NCBI GenBank assembly: GCA_964556145.1
Contig: CAZKVD010000098.1
Location: 1 to 6,101, forward strand
Source: F1-20-MAGs119 sp964556145
GTDB lineage: Bacteria; Actinomycetota; Acidimicrobiia; Acidimicrobiales; Ilumatobacteraceae
Direction: 5' to 3'
Length of the DNA stretch: 6,101 nucleotides
Under the pieces are notes generated by a model that was not told where the DNA came from, ran no database searches, and saw nothing but the letters and a program-made list of their open reading frames with translations. Position numbers and translations under genes: made by a program. This document shows positions 1 through 5,465 of this stretch, piece by piece (position 1 is the stretch's first letter; each line of letters begins with the position of its first letter).

Positions 1-155
1 CTGCGCACTTCACGCACCCGAACTACCTCGCGATGCGCGATCTGCTGATCGGCCGCAAGCCGACCGGTAGTTGGAACCGCATGTATCTGACCATGCGTGA
101 CGAACCGGTGTATGGGCCCGAGGGCCAGGTGCGTTCAAAGTTCTTCGTCGACTGA
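1..155 (+). CDS. C-terminal fragment of an unrecognised protein
   Basis: An open frame enters from the left edge (first full codon at base 3) and stops at TGA 153-155, giving the last 50 residues. It begins AHFTHPNYLAMRDLLIGR and ends in RSKFFVD. The reading looks like real coding sequence: balanced amino-acid content, third positions rich in G/C, and a stop just before the promoter and operator of the next gene. There is no membrane segment or cysteine. I do not recognise the family from this tail, so no function is assigned. It ends 15 bp before the operator at 170-185, so it is probably not co-transcribed in a regulated way with the following genes. Confidence 0.7.
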   Translation, partial: AHFTHPNYLAMRDLLIGRKPTGSWNRMYLTMRDEPVYGPEGQVRSKFFVD

Positions 156-163
156 CGGGCAGT

Positions 164-193
164 TTGCACATACCCCTGGGGGTATATTAGAGT
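164..193 (+). promoter_or_regulatory. Probable promoter of the DUF2892-rhodanese operon
   Basis: A -35-like TTGCAC at 164-169 and a -10-like TAGAGT at 188-193 are separated by 18 bp. The spacer is almost filled by the palindrome at 170-185, which is the usual position of a CsoR-family operator. Transcription would begin near 200, downstream of the ATG at 195, which favours the ATG at 222 as the true start. Another reading uses TATATT (183-188) as the -10, but its spacing to the same -35 is only 13 bp. Confidence 0.45.
170..185. promoter_or_regulatory. CsoR/CstR-type operator palindrome
   Basis: The sequence ATACCCCTGGGGGTAT is a perfect 7-bp inverted repeat (ATACCCC / GGGGTAT) around a 2-bp centre. 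C-tract/G-tract palindromes flanked by TA are typical of operators bound by CsoR-family repressors: copper-sensing CsoR, and the persulfide-sensing CstR that controls rhodanese and sulfurtransferase operons. The genes downstream encode a DUF2892 membrane protein and a rhodanese, so the persulfide-sensing branch is the better guess. No CsoR-family gene lies in the window, so the regulator would be encoded elsewhere. Confidence 0.7.
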
Positions 194-209
194 CATGACG
201 GCAGTGACG

Positions 210-215
210 AAAGGA
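210..215 (+). promoter_or_regulatory. Ribosome binding site deciding the start at 222
   Basis: AAAGGA lies 6 bases before the ATG at 222. The in-frame ATG at 195 has no such site and sits upstream of the predicted transcription start, so 222 is preferred. Confidence 0.6.
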
Positions 216-221
216 CTGAAT

Positions 222-443
222 ATGTCTCCCTTGCGGAAGTGGCCCCTCGAACGAATTCTCTTTGCGATGGCGGGAACAATGGCGCTCGTCAGCGCAACCC
301 TCGCCGCAGTGGTGAGCCCGTGGTTCCTGATTCTCACCGCCTTTGTCGGCCTGAACCAGTGGATGTACGTCGTCGCGGGTGCATGCCCGGCTTCGGTCGT
401 GCTGCGCAAATTCGGTTTCAATGCACAGTGTCGTTGGCGGTAA
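222..443 (+). CDS. DUF2892 / YgaP-like inner membrane protein
   Basis: This is a small membrane protein of 73 residues (82 if the ATG at 195 is used). It opens with the SPLRKWPLERILF stretch typical of the DUF2892 (YgaP transmembrane) family, followed by two hydrophobic helices, about residues 12-31 and 34-54. The second runs into GACPASVVLRKFGF, matching the family's G-x-CP turn; Cys55 is the conserved cysteine, and a second Cys70 is near the end. In E. coli YgaP this hairpin is fused behind a rhodanese domain; here it is a separate gene placed before the rhodanese gene. The role is probably anchoring or moving sulfur species at the membrane together with the next gene, but the biochemistry of the family is poorly settled. 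The two genes are 7 bp apart, clearly one operon, downstream of the CsoR/CstR-type operator. The family call is good; the function is inferred from the neighbour. Confidence 0.85.
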   Translation: MSPLRKWPLERILFAMAGTMALVSATLAAVVSPWFLILTAFVGLNQWMYVVAGACPASVVLRKFGFNAQCRWR

Positions 444-450
444 GAGAGCG

Positions 451-885
451 ATGGTGAAGACAAGCTCGAGAATCTTGCGTCCCAAGTTGGTGGCAATCGT
501 TGTACTTCTTGTGACGTTCGCTGCCGCGTGCGGCGGAGACGATCAATCGGCCACTCCAGCCGTCGCTGAACCGGTTGTCGAGACTGCCGACAGCATCACT
601 GCACCCACCACGTCGGAACTGACGCTGATCGACGTGCGTGATGTCGAGGAATTCGCAGCAGGACATCTTCCCGACGCGACGAATATTCCCTTCAATGACG
701 GAACCCTCGCCGCCCAGATTCCGACTCTCGACCCGAACGTCGCCTATGGCGTCTATTGCAGGTCCGGGAACCGATCGGGTCAGGCCGTTGCGTTGATGAA
801 GGAAGCCGGGTTCACCAACGTGGTCGATCTCGGTGGGCTCGAGGCCGCGGCCTCTGCCACCGGCCTCGAGCTCGTCACCGATTGA
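451..885 (+). CDS. Rhodanese-domain lipoprotein (sulfurtransferase)
   Basis: A 144-residue single-domain rhodanese with an export signal. Residues 1-12 are basic, 13-23 hydrophobic, and FAAAC ends in Cys27, a lipobox cysteine followed by GGDD, so the mature protein should be a lipid-anchored extracytoplasmic enzyme. After a low-complexity linker (about 32-55) comes the rhodanese fold: the LIDVRDVEEFAAGHLPDATN segment (59-78) and the active-site loop CRSGNRS (103-109), with catalytic Cys103 taking up sulfane sulfur as a persulfide. The closing V-D-L-GG segment is present, but the tryptophan common after GG is absent. The ATG at 451 is preferred over the one at 379, because only 451 puts the signal peptide at the N-terminus and it does not overlap the previous gene. 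The Shine-Dalgarno is weak, suggesting translational coupling to the gene 7 bp upstream. It probably transfers sulfur from thiosulfate or persulfides outside the membrane; the substrate is unknown. Its stop lies 3 bp from the convergent katG stop. Confidence 0.88.
   Translation: MVKTSSRILRPKLVAIVVLLVTFAAACGGDDQSATPAVAEPVVETADSITAPTTSELTLIDVRDVEEFAAGHLPDATNIPFNDGTLAAQIPTLDPNVAYGVYCRSGNRSGQAVALMKEAGFTNVVDLGGLEAAASATGLELVTD
837..871. other. GC-rich hairpin at the convergent gene ends
   Basis: GCTCGAGGCCG (837-847) and CGGCCTCGAGC (861-871) form an 11-bp perfect inverted repeat with a 13-base loop. A competing 14-bp perfect palindrome, GAGGCCGCGGCCTC, lies at 841-854. The hairpin is inside the last 50 bases of the rhodanese gene and just past the katG stop on the other strand. 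No T-tract follows on either strand, so it is not a classical intrinsic terminator. It could still act as a shared transcript 3' end, or simply reflect GC-rich coding. Confidence 0.4.
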
Positions 886-888
886 TCG

Positions 889-3048
889 TCACGCCGTCAG
901 GTCGAACCTGTCGGCGTTCATCACCTTGGTCCACGCCGCGACGAAGTCGCGGACGAACTTTGCCTTGTTGTCATCCTGTGCGTACACCTCGGCGTAGGCG
1001 CGGAGGATCGAGTTCGACCCGAACACCAGGTCGACGCGTGTCGCGGTCCACTTCGCCGCACCCGACTTGCGATCGCGCACCTCGTAGAGACCGTCCGACA
1101 CCGGCACCCAGCGGTGCGCCATGTCGAGAAGGTTGACGAAGTAGTCGTTCGTGAGTGCGCCGACGCGGTCGGTGAACACGCCATGCGACGTGCCGCCGTG
1201 GTTCGTGCCGATCACGCGCATGCCGCCGACGAGCACCGTCATTTCCGGTGCGGTGAGGCCCATCAGCTGGGTGCGGTCGAGCAGCATTTCCTCGGCGCTG
1301 ACGACGTACGACTTCTTCACCCAGTTGCGGTATCCGTCGTGCAGCGGTTCCAGTACGGCAAACGACTCGACGTCGGTTTGCTCTTGGGTTGCATCACCGC
1401 GACCCGGCGCAAACGGCACCTCGATGTCGAAGCCCGCCGCCTTGGCCGCGGTCTCGACGCCGACGTTGCCCGCCAACACGATGATGTCGGCAACGCTTGC
1501 GCCGAACTCCGCGGCGATGGGCTCGAGTACCGACAGCACCTTGGCAAGACGCTGTGGTTCGTTGCCTTCCCAGTTCTTCTGCGGTGCAAGACGAATGCGT
1601 GCACCATTCGCTCCGCCGCGCATGTCGGAGCCGCGGTAGGTGCGGGCGCTGTCCCACGCGGTCGTCACCAGTTCGCCAATGCTCAGGCCACTTGCTGCGA
1701 TGCGTGCCTTGGCAGCCTTCACGTCGAAATTCGTTGCTCCGACGGGGATCGGGTCCTGCCAGATCAGGTCTTCTGCGGGCACTTCGGGGCCGATGTAGCG
1801 CGACTTCGGACCGAGGTCGCGGTGGGTCAGTTTGAACCATGCGCGGGCGAAGGTCTTCGAGAAGTATTCGTGGTCGTCACGGAAGCGCTCGGAGATCTTG
1901 CGGAACTCGGGGTCGACGACGCAGGCCATGTCGGCGTCGGTCATGATCGGCATGCGACGGATCGACGGGTCTTCGACGTCGACGGGCATGTCCTCTTCCT
2001 TGATGCCGACCGGCTGCCACTGGTTCGCGCCCGCCGGGCTCTTGGCGAGCTGCCACTCGTACTTGAACAAGAGATCGAAGTAACCGTTGTCCCACTTGGT
2101 GGGGTTGGTCGTCCAGGCACCTTCGATGCCCGACGTCACCGCATCGCGGCCGACGCCGCGCGAGGTGTTGTTCATCCAGCCAAGTCCCTGCTCGTGCAGA
2201 TCGGCGCCTTCGGGTGACGGACCGAGGTTTGCTGCACTGCCGTTGCCATGCGCCTTGCCCACGGTGTGGCCGCCGGCGGTGAGGGCAACGGTCTCTTCGT
2301 CGTTCATCGCCATGCGCCCGAAGGTGACGCGCATGTCCTGAGCGGTGCGCAGCGGATCGGGCTTGCCGCCGACGCCCTCGGGGTTCACGTAGATGAGACC
2401 CATCTGCACGGCGGCAAGCGGGTTTTCCAGCGACTCGCGGTCGTCACCCGTGTAGCGCTCGGATGCGAGCCATTCCTTTTCTTCACCCCAGTAGATGTCC
2501 TCCTCGGGGTGCCAGATGTCGACACGGCCGAAGCTGTAGCCGTAGGTCTCGAGCCCCATCGATTCGTACGCGACGTTGCCGGCGAGGATCATGAGGTCGG
2601 CCCAGCTGATCTTGTTGCCGTACTTCTTCTTGATCGGCCACAAGAGACGACGGGCCTTGTCCAGGTTCGCGTTGTCGGGCCACGAGTTCAGCGGCGCGAA
2701 TCGAAGGTTCCCCGTGGCGGCGCCGCCGCGTCCGTCGGCCGTGCGGTACGTGCCTGCGGCGTGCCACGCCATGCGGATCATGAGCCCGCCGTAGTGGCCC
2801 CAGTCTGCCGGCCACCAGTCCTGGCTGTCCGTCATCAGCTTGCGCAGGTCGGCTTTCAGCGCGTCAACGTCGAGGTTCTTGACTTCCTTGCGGTAGTCGA
2901 AGTCCTTGTCCATCGGGTTGGTCTTGGTGTCGTGTTGGTGGAGGATGTCGAGGTTCAGCGTCTTCGGCCACCAGGCGGTTGCCGACATGTCGTTGTGCAC
3001 GTTTGCGTGGTGTGCAACCGGGCACTTGGAAGTGGTCTCTGTGCTCAT
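889..3048 (-). CDS. katG: Catalase-peroxidase KatG
   Basis: A full-length, 719-residue bifunctional heme catalase-peroxidase (usual length about 720-740) that destroys hydrogen peroxide and oxidises organic donors in the cytoplasm. The distal pocket reads RMAWH with Arg92, Trp95 and His96. The Trp-Tyr-Met covalent adduct is intact: Trp95, Tyr220 (in LIYVNPEG) and Met246 (in GRMAMND). The proximal heme ligand is His261 in TAGGHTVGK, with partners Trp312 and, by alignment from memory, Asp373. Ser306 in TSGIE corresponds to M. tuberculosis Ser315, so the access channel looks wild type. The C-terminal half is the duplicated, heme-free domain and is complete to the end (AWTKVMNADRFDLTA). The gene lies 34 bp after furA on the same strand, the classic actinobacterial furA-katG operon, so peroxide-dependent derepression through FurA is expected. 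The ATG at 3048 is supported by AGGAAA 6 bases upstream. Large open frames opposite it are composition shadows. Confidence 0.98.
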   Translation of the reverse strand: MSTETTSKCPVAHHANVHNDMSATAWWPKTLNLDILHQHDTKTNPMDKDFDYRKEVKNLDVDALKADLRKLMTDSQDWWPADWGHYGGLMIRMAWHAAGTYRTADGRGGAATGNLRFAPLNSWPDNANLDKARRLLWPIKKKYGNKISWADLMILAGNVAYESMGLETYGYSFGRVDIWHPEEDIYWGEEKEWLASERYTGDDRESLENPLAAVQMGLIYVNPEGVGGKPDPLRTAQDMRVTFGRMAMNDEETVALTAGGHTVGKAHGNGSAANLGPSPEGADLHEQGLGWMNNTSRGVGRDAVTSGIEGAWTTNPTKWDNGYFDLLFKYEWQLAKSPAGANQWQPVGIKEEDMPVDVEDPSIRRMPIMTDADMACVVDPEFRKISERFRDDHEYFSKTFARAWFKLTHRDLGPKSRYIGPEVPAEDLIWQDPIPVGATNFDVKAAKARIAASGLSIGELVTTAWDSARTYRGSDMRGGANGARIRLAPQKNWEGNEPQRLAKVLSVLEPIAAEFGASVADIIVLAGNVGVETAAKAAGFDIEVPFAPGRGDATQEQTDVESFAVLEPLHDGYRNWVKKSYVVSAEEMLLDRTQLMGLTAPEMTVLVGGMRVIGTNHGGTSHGVFTDRVGALTNDYFVNLLDMAHRWVPVSDGLYEVRDRKSGAAKWTATRVDLVFGSNSILRAYAEVYAQDDNKAKFVRDFVAAWTKVMNADRFDLTA

Positions 3049-3054
3049 GGGGGA

Positions 3055-3062
3055 TTTCCTTT
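3055..3062 (-). promoter_or_regulatory. katG ribosome binding site and purine tract
   Basis: On the minus strand AAAGGAAA lies 6 bases before the katG ATG, inside a purine run preceded and followed by C-tracts. In mycobacteria, as I recall, a polypurine tract just before katG stabilises a processed katG message; the similar position here is suggestive only. Confidence 0.6.
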
Positions 3063-3082
3063 CGGGTTGGGGGGTGTTGTCG

Positions 3083-3514
3083 TCAGTTCTTGTTCGTCTT
3101 GCGGGGCTGGCAACGCGGGCACAGGCCCCAATAGATGACTTCGGCCTCGTCGATGGTGAAGCCGTGGTCGTGGCTTGCCGTCAGGCAGGGGCGAGCACCG
3201 ACCGCGCAGTCGATGTCGACGACCCGGTCGCACTTTCGGCAGATCAGGTGATGGTGGTTGTCGTCGATGCGATCCTCGTAACGAGCAGGGGATCCCATCG
3301 GCTGAATGCGACGCAAAAGCCCGCGTTCGCTCAGCGAGTTCAGCGTGTCGTACACCGACTGGCGCGAGATCGAACCAATGTCCTTGCGCACCAGCTCGAC
3401 GACGTCGTCGGCTGCCGCATGCGGTGTCATCGATACCGCGCGCAGCACGGCAAGGCGTTGGGCGGTCACGTGAATGCCGTGTCGGCGGAGTTCTGCGGCG
3501 TGGTCTGTCTTCAC
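3083..3514 (-). CDS. furA: FurA, Fur/PerR-family redox-metal repressor
   Basis: A 143-residue Fur-family regulator closely resembling mycobacterial FurA. Residues 1-80 form the winged-helix DNA-binding domain, with the recognition helix around SRQSVYDTLNSL (50-61) and the family wing RIQPMGSPARYEDR (69-82). The dimerisation domain follows: the DNHHHLIC metal motif (85-92), two CxxC pairs (Cys92/Cys95 and Cys132/Cys135) for a structural zinc, extra Cys103 and Cys110, and the FurA signature DEAEVIYWGLCP (122-133). It should repress itself and katG while metal-bound and release DNA when oxidised. The GTG at 3514 is chosen because homologous FurA sequence begins here and the TATACT -10 box lies 8 bases upstream, implying a leaderless message. 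No Shine-Dalgarno precedes it. A frame open further upstream (ATG at 3560, others beyond) would translate through the operator and is unlikely. It is followed after 34 bp by katG. Confidence 0.95.
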   Translation of the reverse strand: MKTDHAAELRRHGIHVTAQRLAVLRAVSMTPHAAADDVVELVRKDIGSISRQSVYDTLNSLSERGLLRRIQPMGSPARYEDRIDDNHHHLICRKCDRVVDIDCAVGARPCLTASHDHGFTIDEAEVIYWGLCPRCQPRKTNKN

Positions 3515-3522
3515 GGATATGG

Positions 3523-3550
3523 AGTATATCAAAGTTTGGACAAAGTACAA
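3523..3550 (-). promoter_or_regulatory. Promoter of the furA-katG operon
   Basis: Read on the minus strand, TTGTAC (3550-3545) and TATACT (3528-3523) are separated by 16 bp. The start of transcription would fall at about 3514-3516, on or next to the furA GTG, giving a leaderless or nearly leaderless transcript. The spacer and -35 overlap the repeat at 3530-3556, so a bound repressor would block polymerase. Confidence 0.6.
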
Positions 3551-3556
3551 ACTTTG
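3530..3556. promoter_or_regulatory. Probable FurA operator with three half-sites
   Basis: CAAAGTTTG (3530-3538) and CAAACTTTG (3548-3556) make a perfect 9-bp inverted repeat with a 9-base spacer. The spacer carries a third CAAAGT (3541-3546), which is exactly 11 bp (one helical turn) from the first and forms a second inverted repeat with ACTTTG (3551-3556). AT-rich palindromes at the furA promoter are the known autoregulatory sites of actinobacterial FurA. The repeat is the only clearly AT-rich block in its surroundings. Assignment to FurA rests on position. Confidence 0.7.
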
Positions 3557-3638
3557 CATGGAAGCCGAAAGAATCGGTGTTTCGGTGGGGTGGGAGAGGG
3601 ATGTTCGTCGCACCAGCCGGTCGGGCGGGCTTCCTACG

Positions 3639-4088
3639 ATGTCGGCGATGGAAACCACGCGTGGCCGACGACTGGTTCGTTATTCACTGCTCACACTCAT
3701 CGGGGTGCCCATCGGCATCGTCGTTGCCGCCGTGTGGTCGACGATCGTGAAGACAAGCCCGACAGTTGCCGACGACGAGCGCATCCGTGGCTGGGGATCG
3801 GTAGTTCGCGATCTTCCAGCCACCGCGTTCTTGTTCGGCATCGTCGCAATCGGACTCGCACTGGCTGTTCACGCGGGCAGGTTGGGCAACGAAACCGATG
3901 CTCGACGTGCGATTCTTTGGCACGGTGCCGCACTTTTCTTCATCCTGTTGGTGGTCATCAACGGCGCAACCGAGAACATCATGACCACGCGACCCGCCAC
4001 CGTGAAATGGCTGTTGCTTCCGGCGCAGGTCGCCATCGCAGCCGGTGTCGTCATGCTTTGTCGTCGCCGTGCACGGCCTTTGCAGTGA
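3639..4088 (+). CDS. Four-helix membrane protein of unknown function
   Basis: A 149-residue membrane protein I do not recognise. Four hydrophobic helices are seen at about residues 15-36, 60-79, 92-110 and 124-141. Arg-rich ends (RGRRLVR at 8-14, RLGNETDARR at 81-90, CRRRAR at 141-146) fit a topology with both termini inside. The outer loops are a 23-residue segment with DDERIRGW and a short TENIMTTRP stretch. The start is uncertain: ATG 3639 and ATG 3648 are both in frame and neither has a good Shine-Dalgarno. It diverges from furA, with 124 bp between the starts. The bases from 3557 to 3638 hold only a weak 6-bp hairpin (CCGAAA 3565-3570 / TTTCGG 3580-3585) and no clear promoter. The FurA operator could affect it, but that is speculation. 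Coding is supported by composition and by the regular helix pattern. Confidence 0.72.
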   Translation: MSAMETTRGRRLVRYSLLTLIGVPIGIVVAAVWSTIVKTSPTVADDERIRGWGSVVRDLPATAFLFGIVAIGLALAVHAGRLGNETDARRAILWHGAALFFILLVVINGATENIMTTRPATVKWLLLPAQVAIAAGVVMLCRRRARPLQ

Positions 4089-4154
4089 CGTTCCACGCTG
4101 AGTTGAGTAGACGGGTCCTGCACCAATCACTGACTGACGGTTTACCTTCGCGCC

Positions 4155-4880
4155 ATGTCAAGAAGAGTTCGGATTTCCGTTTTGGCTCTCGTCGCCGTTT
4201 TGGTTCTTGTTTCGTCTGGATGCACACGATCTTCGCGGTCGCCGAAGGTCGTCTTGTCAACCCAAGAGTTGGCCGGCGGACTCCTCGTTGCAGATGACCT
4301 CGAGGGCAATTGGAAGTTGAATTCGGGGCCCGAAGGGGCCGACTTGTCGACAACCGGAATCATCGATGACACCAACCGCGACAAGTTGCCCCAGATCCAA
4401 CTGTGCGACACCGCCAGTCAAGAGTCGCGTGACGCGCTGAACGCGATCCAGTGGCAGGCATTCCGTCAGATCGACAAGACGGTTGACAATGCAATCAAGC
4501 CACCGAAGGACCGTGAGGGTCACATGATCTTCGTTCAGGAATGGCTGACCTCGGGCGAGTCGGATGAACTCGAGTTGGTCTTCGACGACATCTCTGCCGC
4601 AGTCAAAGAATGCCTCGGAGACATTCCGGCCGGCGAGGAAGGTCCGGGAACGATCACGGAGGCCGAGATCGAACCGATCGGCGATCAACGCGTGGCGGCC
4701 CTCGCGCAATTCGAAGAGGCCGGCGGCGTCGGCACGTGGAACATCTACTCGGTCTTCATCCGAGCCGGCACCGTGTTGATGGGTGTGACGGCAGTCGACA
4801 TCGTTCTCGGAGATCTCGAACCGGAGCTGACAGTTGCTGACCTCGACGAGATCCTGTCCACGGCGCTGTCGAAGTTCTGA
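4155..4880 (+). CDS. Lipoprotein with possible PknH-like sensor domain
   Basis: A 241-residue exported lipoprotein. Residues 1-8 are basic (MSRRVRIS), 9-19 hydrophobic, and LVSSGC ends with the lipidated Cys23. The mature part is acidic and soluble, with two further cysteines, Cys84 (QLCDT) and Cys153 (VKECLGD), likely to form a disulfide. The order of elements (an early D-L-x-G-x-W segment at 48-53, a first cysteine, a central V-Q-E-W-L-T-S strand, an amphipathic F-D-D-I-S-A-A-V helix leading to the second cysteine, then a G-T-V-L-M-G-V-T-A strand) recalls actinobacterial sensor-domain lipoproteins related to the PknH extracellular region. This is a pattern impression, not a confirmed match. 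No Shine-Dalgarno precedes the ATG; a TTTACC box at 4141-4146 could serve as the -10 of a leaderless message. It is 66 bp after the four-helix protein and 140 bp before the secreted protein, on the same strand. Confidence 0.82.
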   Translation: MSRRVRISVLALVAVLVLVSSGCTRSSRSPKVVLSTQELAGGLLVADDLEGNWKLNSGPEGADLSTTGIIDDTNRDKLPQIQLCDTASQESRDALNAIQWQAFRQIDKTVDNAIKPPKDREGHMIFVQEWLTSGESDELELVFDDISAAVKECLGDIPAGEEGPGTITEAEIEPIGDQRVAALAQFEEAGGVGTWNIYSVFIRAGTVLMGVTAVDIVLGDLEPELTVADLDEILSTALSKF

Positions 4881-4891
4881 ACAGTCGAATC

Positions 4892-4903
4892 GGCACATGT
4901 GCC
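4892..4903. repeat. 12-bp perfect palindrome after the lipoprotein gene
   Basis: GGCACATGTGCC is its own reverse complement and lies 12 bases after the lipoprotein stop. There is no loop and no T-tract, so it is a poor terminator; it could be an operator for the gene starting at 5021. The rest of the 140-bp gap shows only the ribosome binding site of that gene. Confidence 0.4.
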
Positions 4904-5007
4904 CCCTGCGGCGTGACAAACCCATCGGCTGAACCACGTATCCACGGCGTTCGCTGTACCTGCGACGAGTCCCAATGGCCGTCGCCAAAGGAATCAACCG
5001 AACGAAA

Positions 5008-5013
5008 AGAGGA
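5008..5013 (+). promoter_or_regulatory. Strong ribosome binding site
   Basis: AGAGGA lies 7 bases before the ATG at 5021, in a purine-rich leader. It fixes this start over the in-frame ATG at 4913, which would put about 36 hydrophilic residues before the signal peptide. It is the strongest Shine-Dalgarno in the window. Confidence 0.75.
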
Positions 5014-5020
5014 AACAGAG

Positions 5021-5446
5021 ATGAAGCGAATGATGAAAGGTGCACTTGCCGCGGCCGCAGCGGCATCAATGCTCGCAATCGGCGGGTCGATGGTGAACGC
5101 CGCACCGCCAAACGTGGCAACGGATGACGGCGCCTTCGTGCGTCTGCTCGGAAACCCCGCTGACGGAACGGCAAAGTTCCAGTTCGGCTGGAGTGAAGGG
5201 ACCCTGGCGTCCGATGCTGCCGGCTACTGGGTCGGCATCTACGACGTGACGAACAGTCACTACGTATGGTCAACCGATACCGGACCTGCCGACCTGCCCG
5301 ACGAGTTGACACGGAATGCCAAGCCAACACCCGATCTGCCGAACGGCGAATACAAGGTCGTGTACTTCGTGCGCGAGGCCTACGAGCCGACCACCAATCT
5401 GTCGGAGATCGAGTTGTTCTTCACGGTCAACAATTCGATGAGCTGA
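5021..5446 (+). CDS. Small secreted beta-rich protein, unknown function
   Basis: A 141-residue protein with a clear Sec signal peptide: basic MKRMMK, an alanine-rich hydrophobic core (7-23), and a VNA-A cleavage site after about Ala27. The mature part is about 114 residues, has no cysteines, and is rich in aromatic residues and alternating hydrophobic strands: KFQFGWSEG (52-60), GYWVGIYDV (68-76), HYVWSTD (80-86), GEYKVVYFVREAYEP and a final EIELFFTV. This pattern suggests an Ig/fibronectin-like beta sandwich; the Y-W-V-G-I-Y motif recalls the D-W-I-G-L-Y strand of SKICH-type and related beta folds, but I cannot name a family. The strong ribosome binding site suggests high expression. A strong hairpin follows 19 bases after the stop, so this gene is probably the end of a transcript. 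It may be an envelope-associated protein, with the lipoprotein upstream a possible partner. Confidence 0.85.
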   Translation: MKRMMKGALAAAAAASMLAIGGSMVNAAPPNVATDDGAFVRLLGNPADGTAKFQFGWSEGTLASDAAGYWVGIYDVTNSHYVWSTDTGPADLPDELTRNAKPTPDLPNGEYKVVYFVREAYEPTTNLSEIELFFTVNNSMS

Positions 5447-5465
5447 TTCGGCTCGTCTGTCCTTG

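Noticed and set aside
195..221. Upstream ATG at 195 as the start of the DUF2892 protein
   Set aside because: It lies within a few bases of the -10 box and upstream of the predicted transcription start, with no ribosome binding site; 222 has AAAGGA at the right distance.
379..450. Upstream ATG at 379 for the rhodanese
   Set aside because: It would add 24 residues before the signal peptide and overlap the DUF2892 gene by 65 bases; the lipoprotein signal fits only a start at 451.
23..496. Minus-strand open frames of 157 and 116 codons at the left end
   Set aside because: They run opposite the DUF2892 and partial genes, have Arg/His/Ser-rich low-quality sequence and no family motif.
1114..2217. 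Plus-strand 367-codon open frame
   Set aside because: It is the antisense shadow of katG, rich in His, Arg, Ala and Val, with no domain pattern. katG is certain on the other strand.
3515..3658. Longer N-terminus for FurA from upstream in-frame ATGs
   Set aside because: The added residues would be encoded by the promoter and operator and have no match to FurA proteins.
453..3759. Identical 12-mer GTGAAGACAAGC at 453 and 3748, similar to the furA start
   Set aside because: About one shared 12-mer is expected by chance in a window this size, and two copies lie inside unrelated coding sequence.
2248..4297. Plus-strand open frames of 296 and 463 codons spanning katG, furA and beyond
   Set aside because: They cross several well-supported genes in other frames and the furA promoter; composition-driven shadows.
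4257..5330. Minus-strand 357-codon open frame
   Set aside because: Opposite the lipoprotein and secreted-protein genes, which have signal peptides and, for the latter, a strong ribosome binding site; the frame itself is Arg-rich with no motif.
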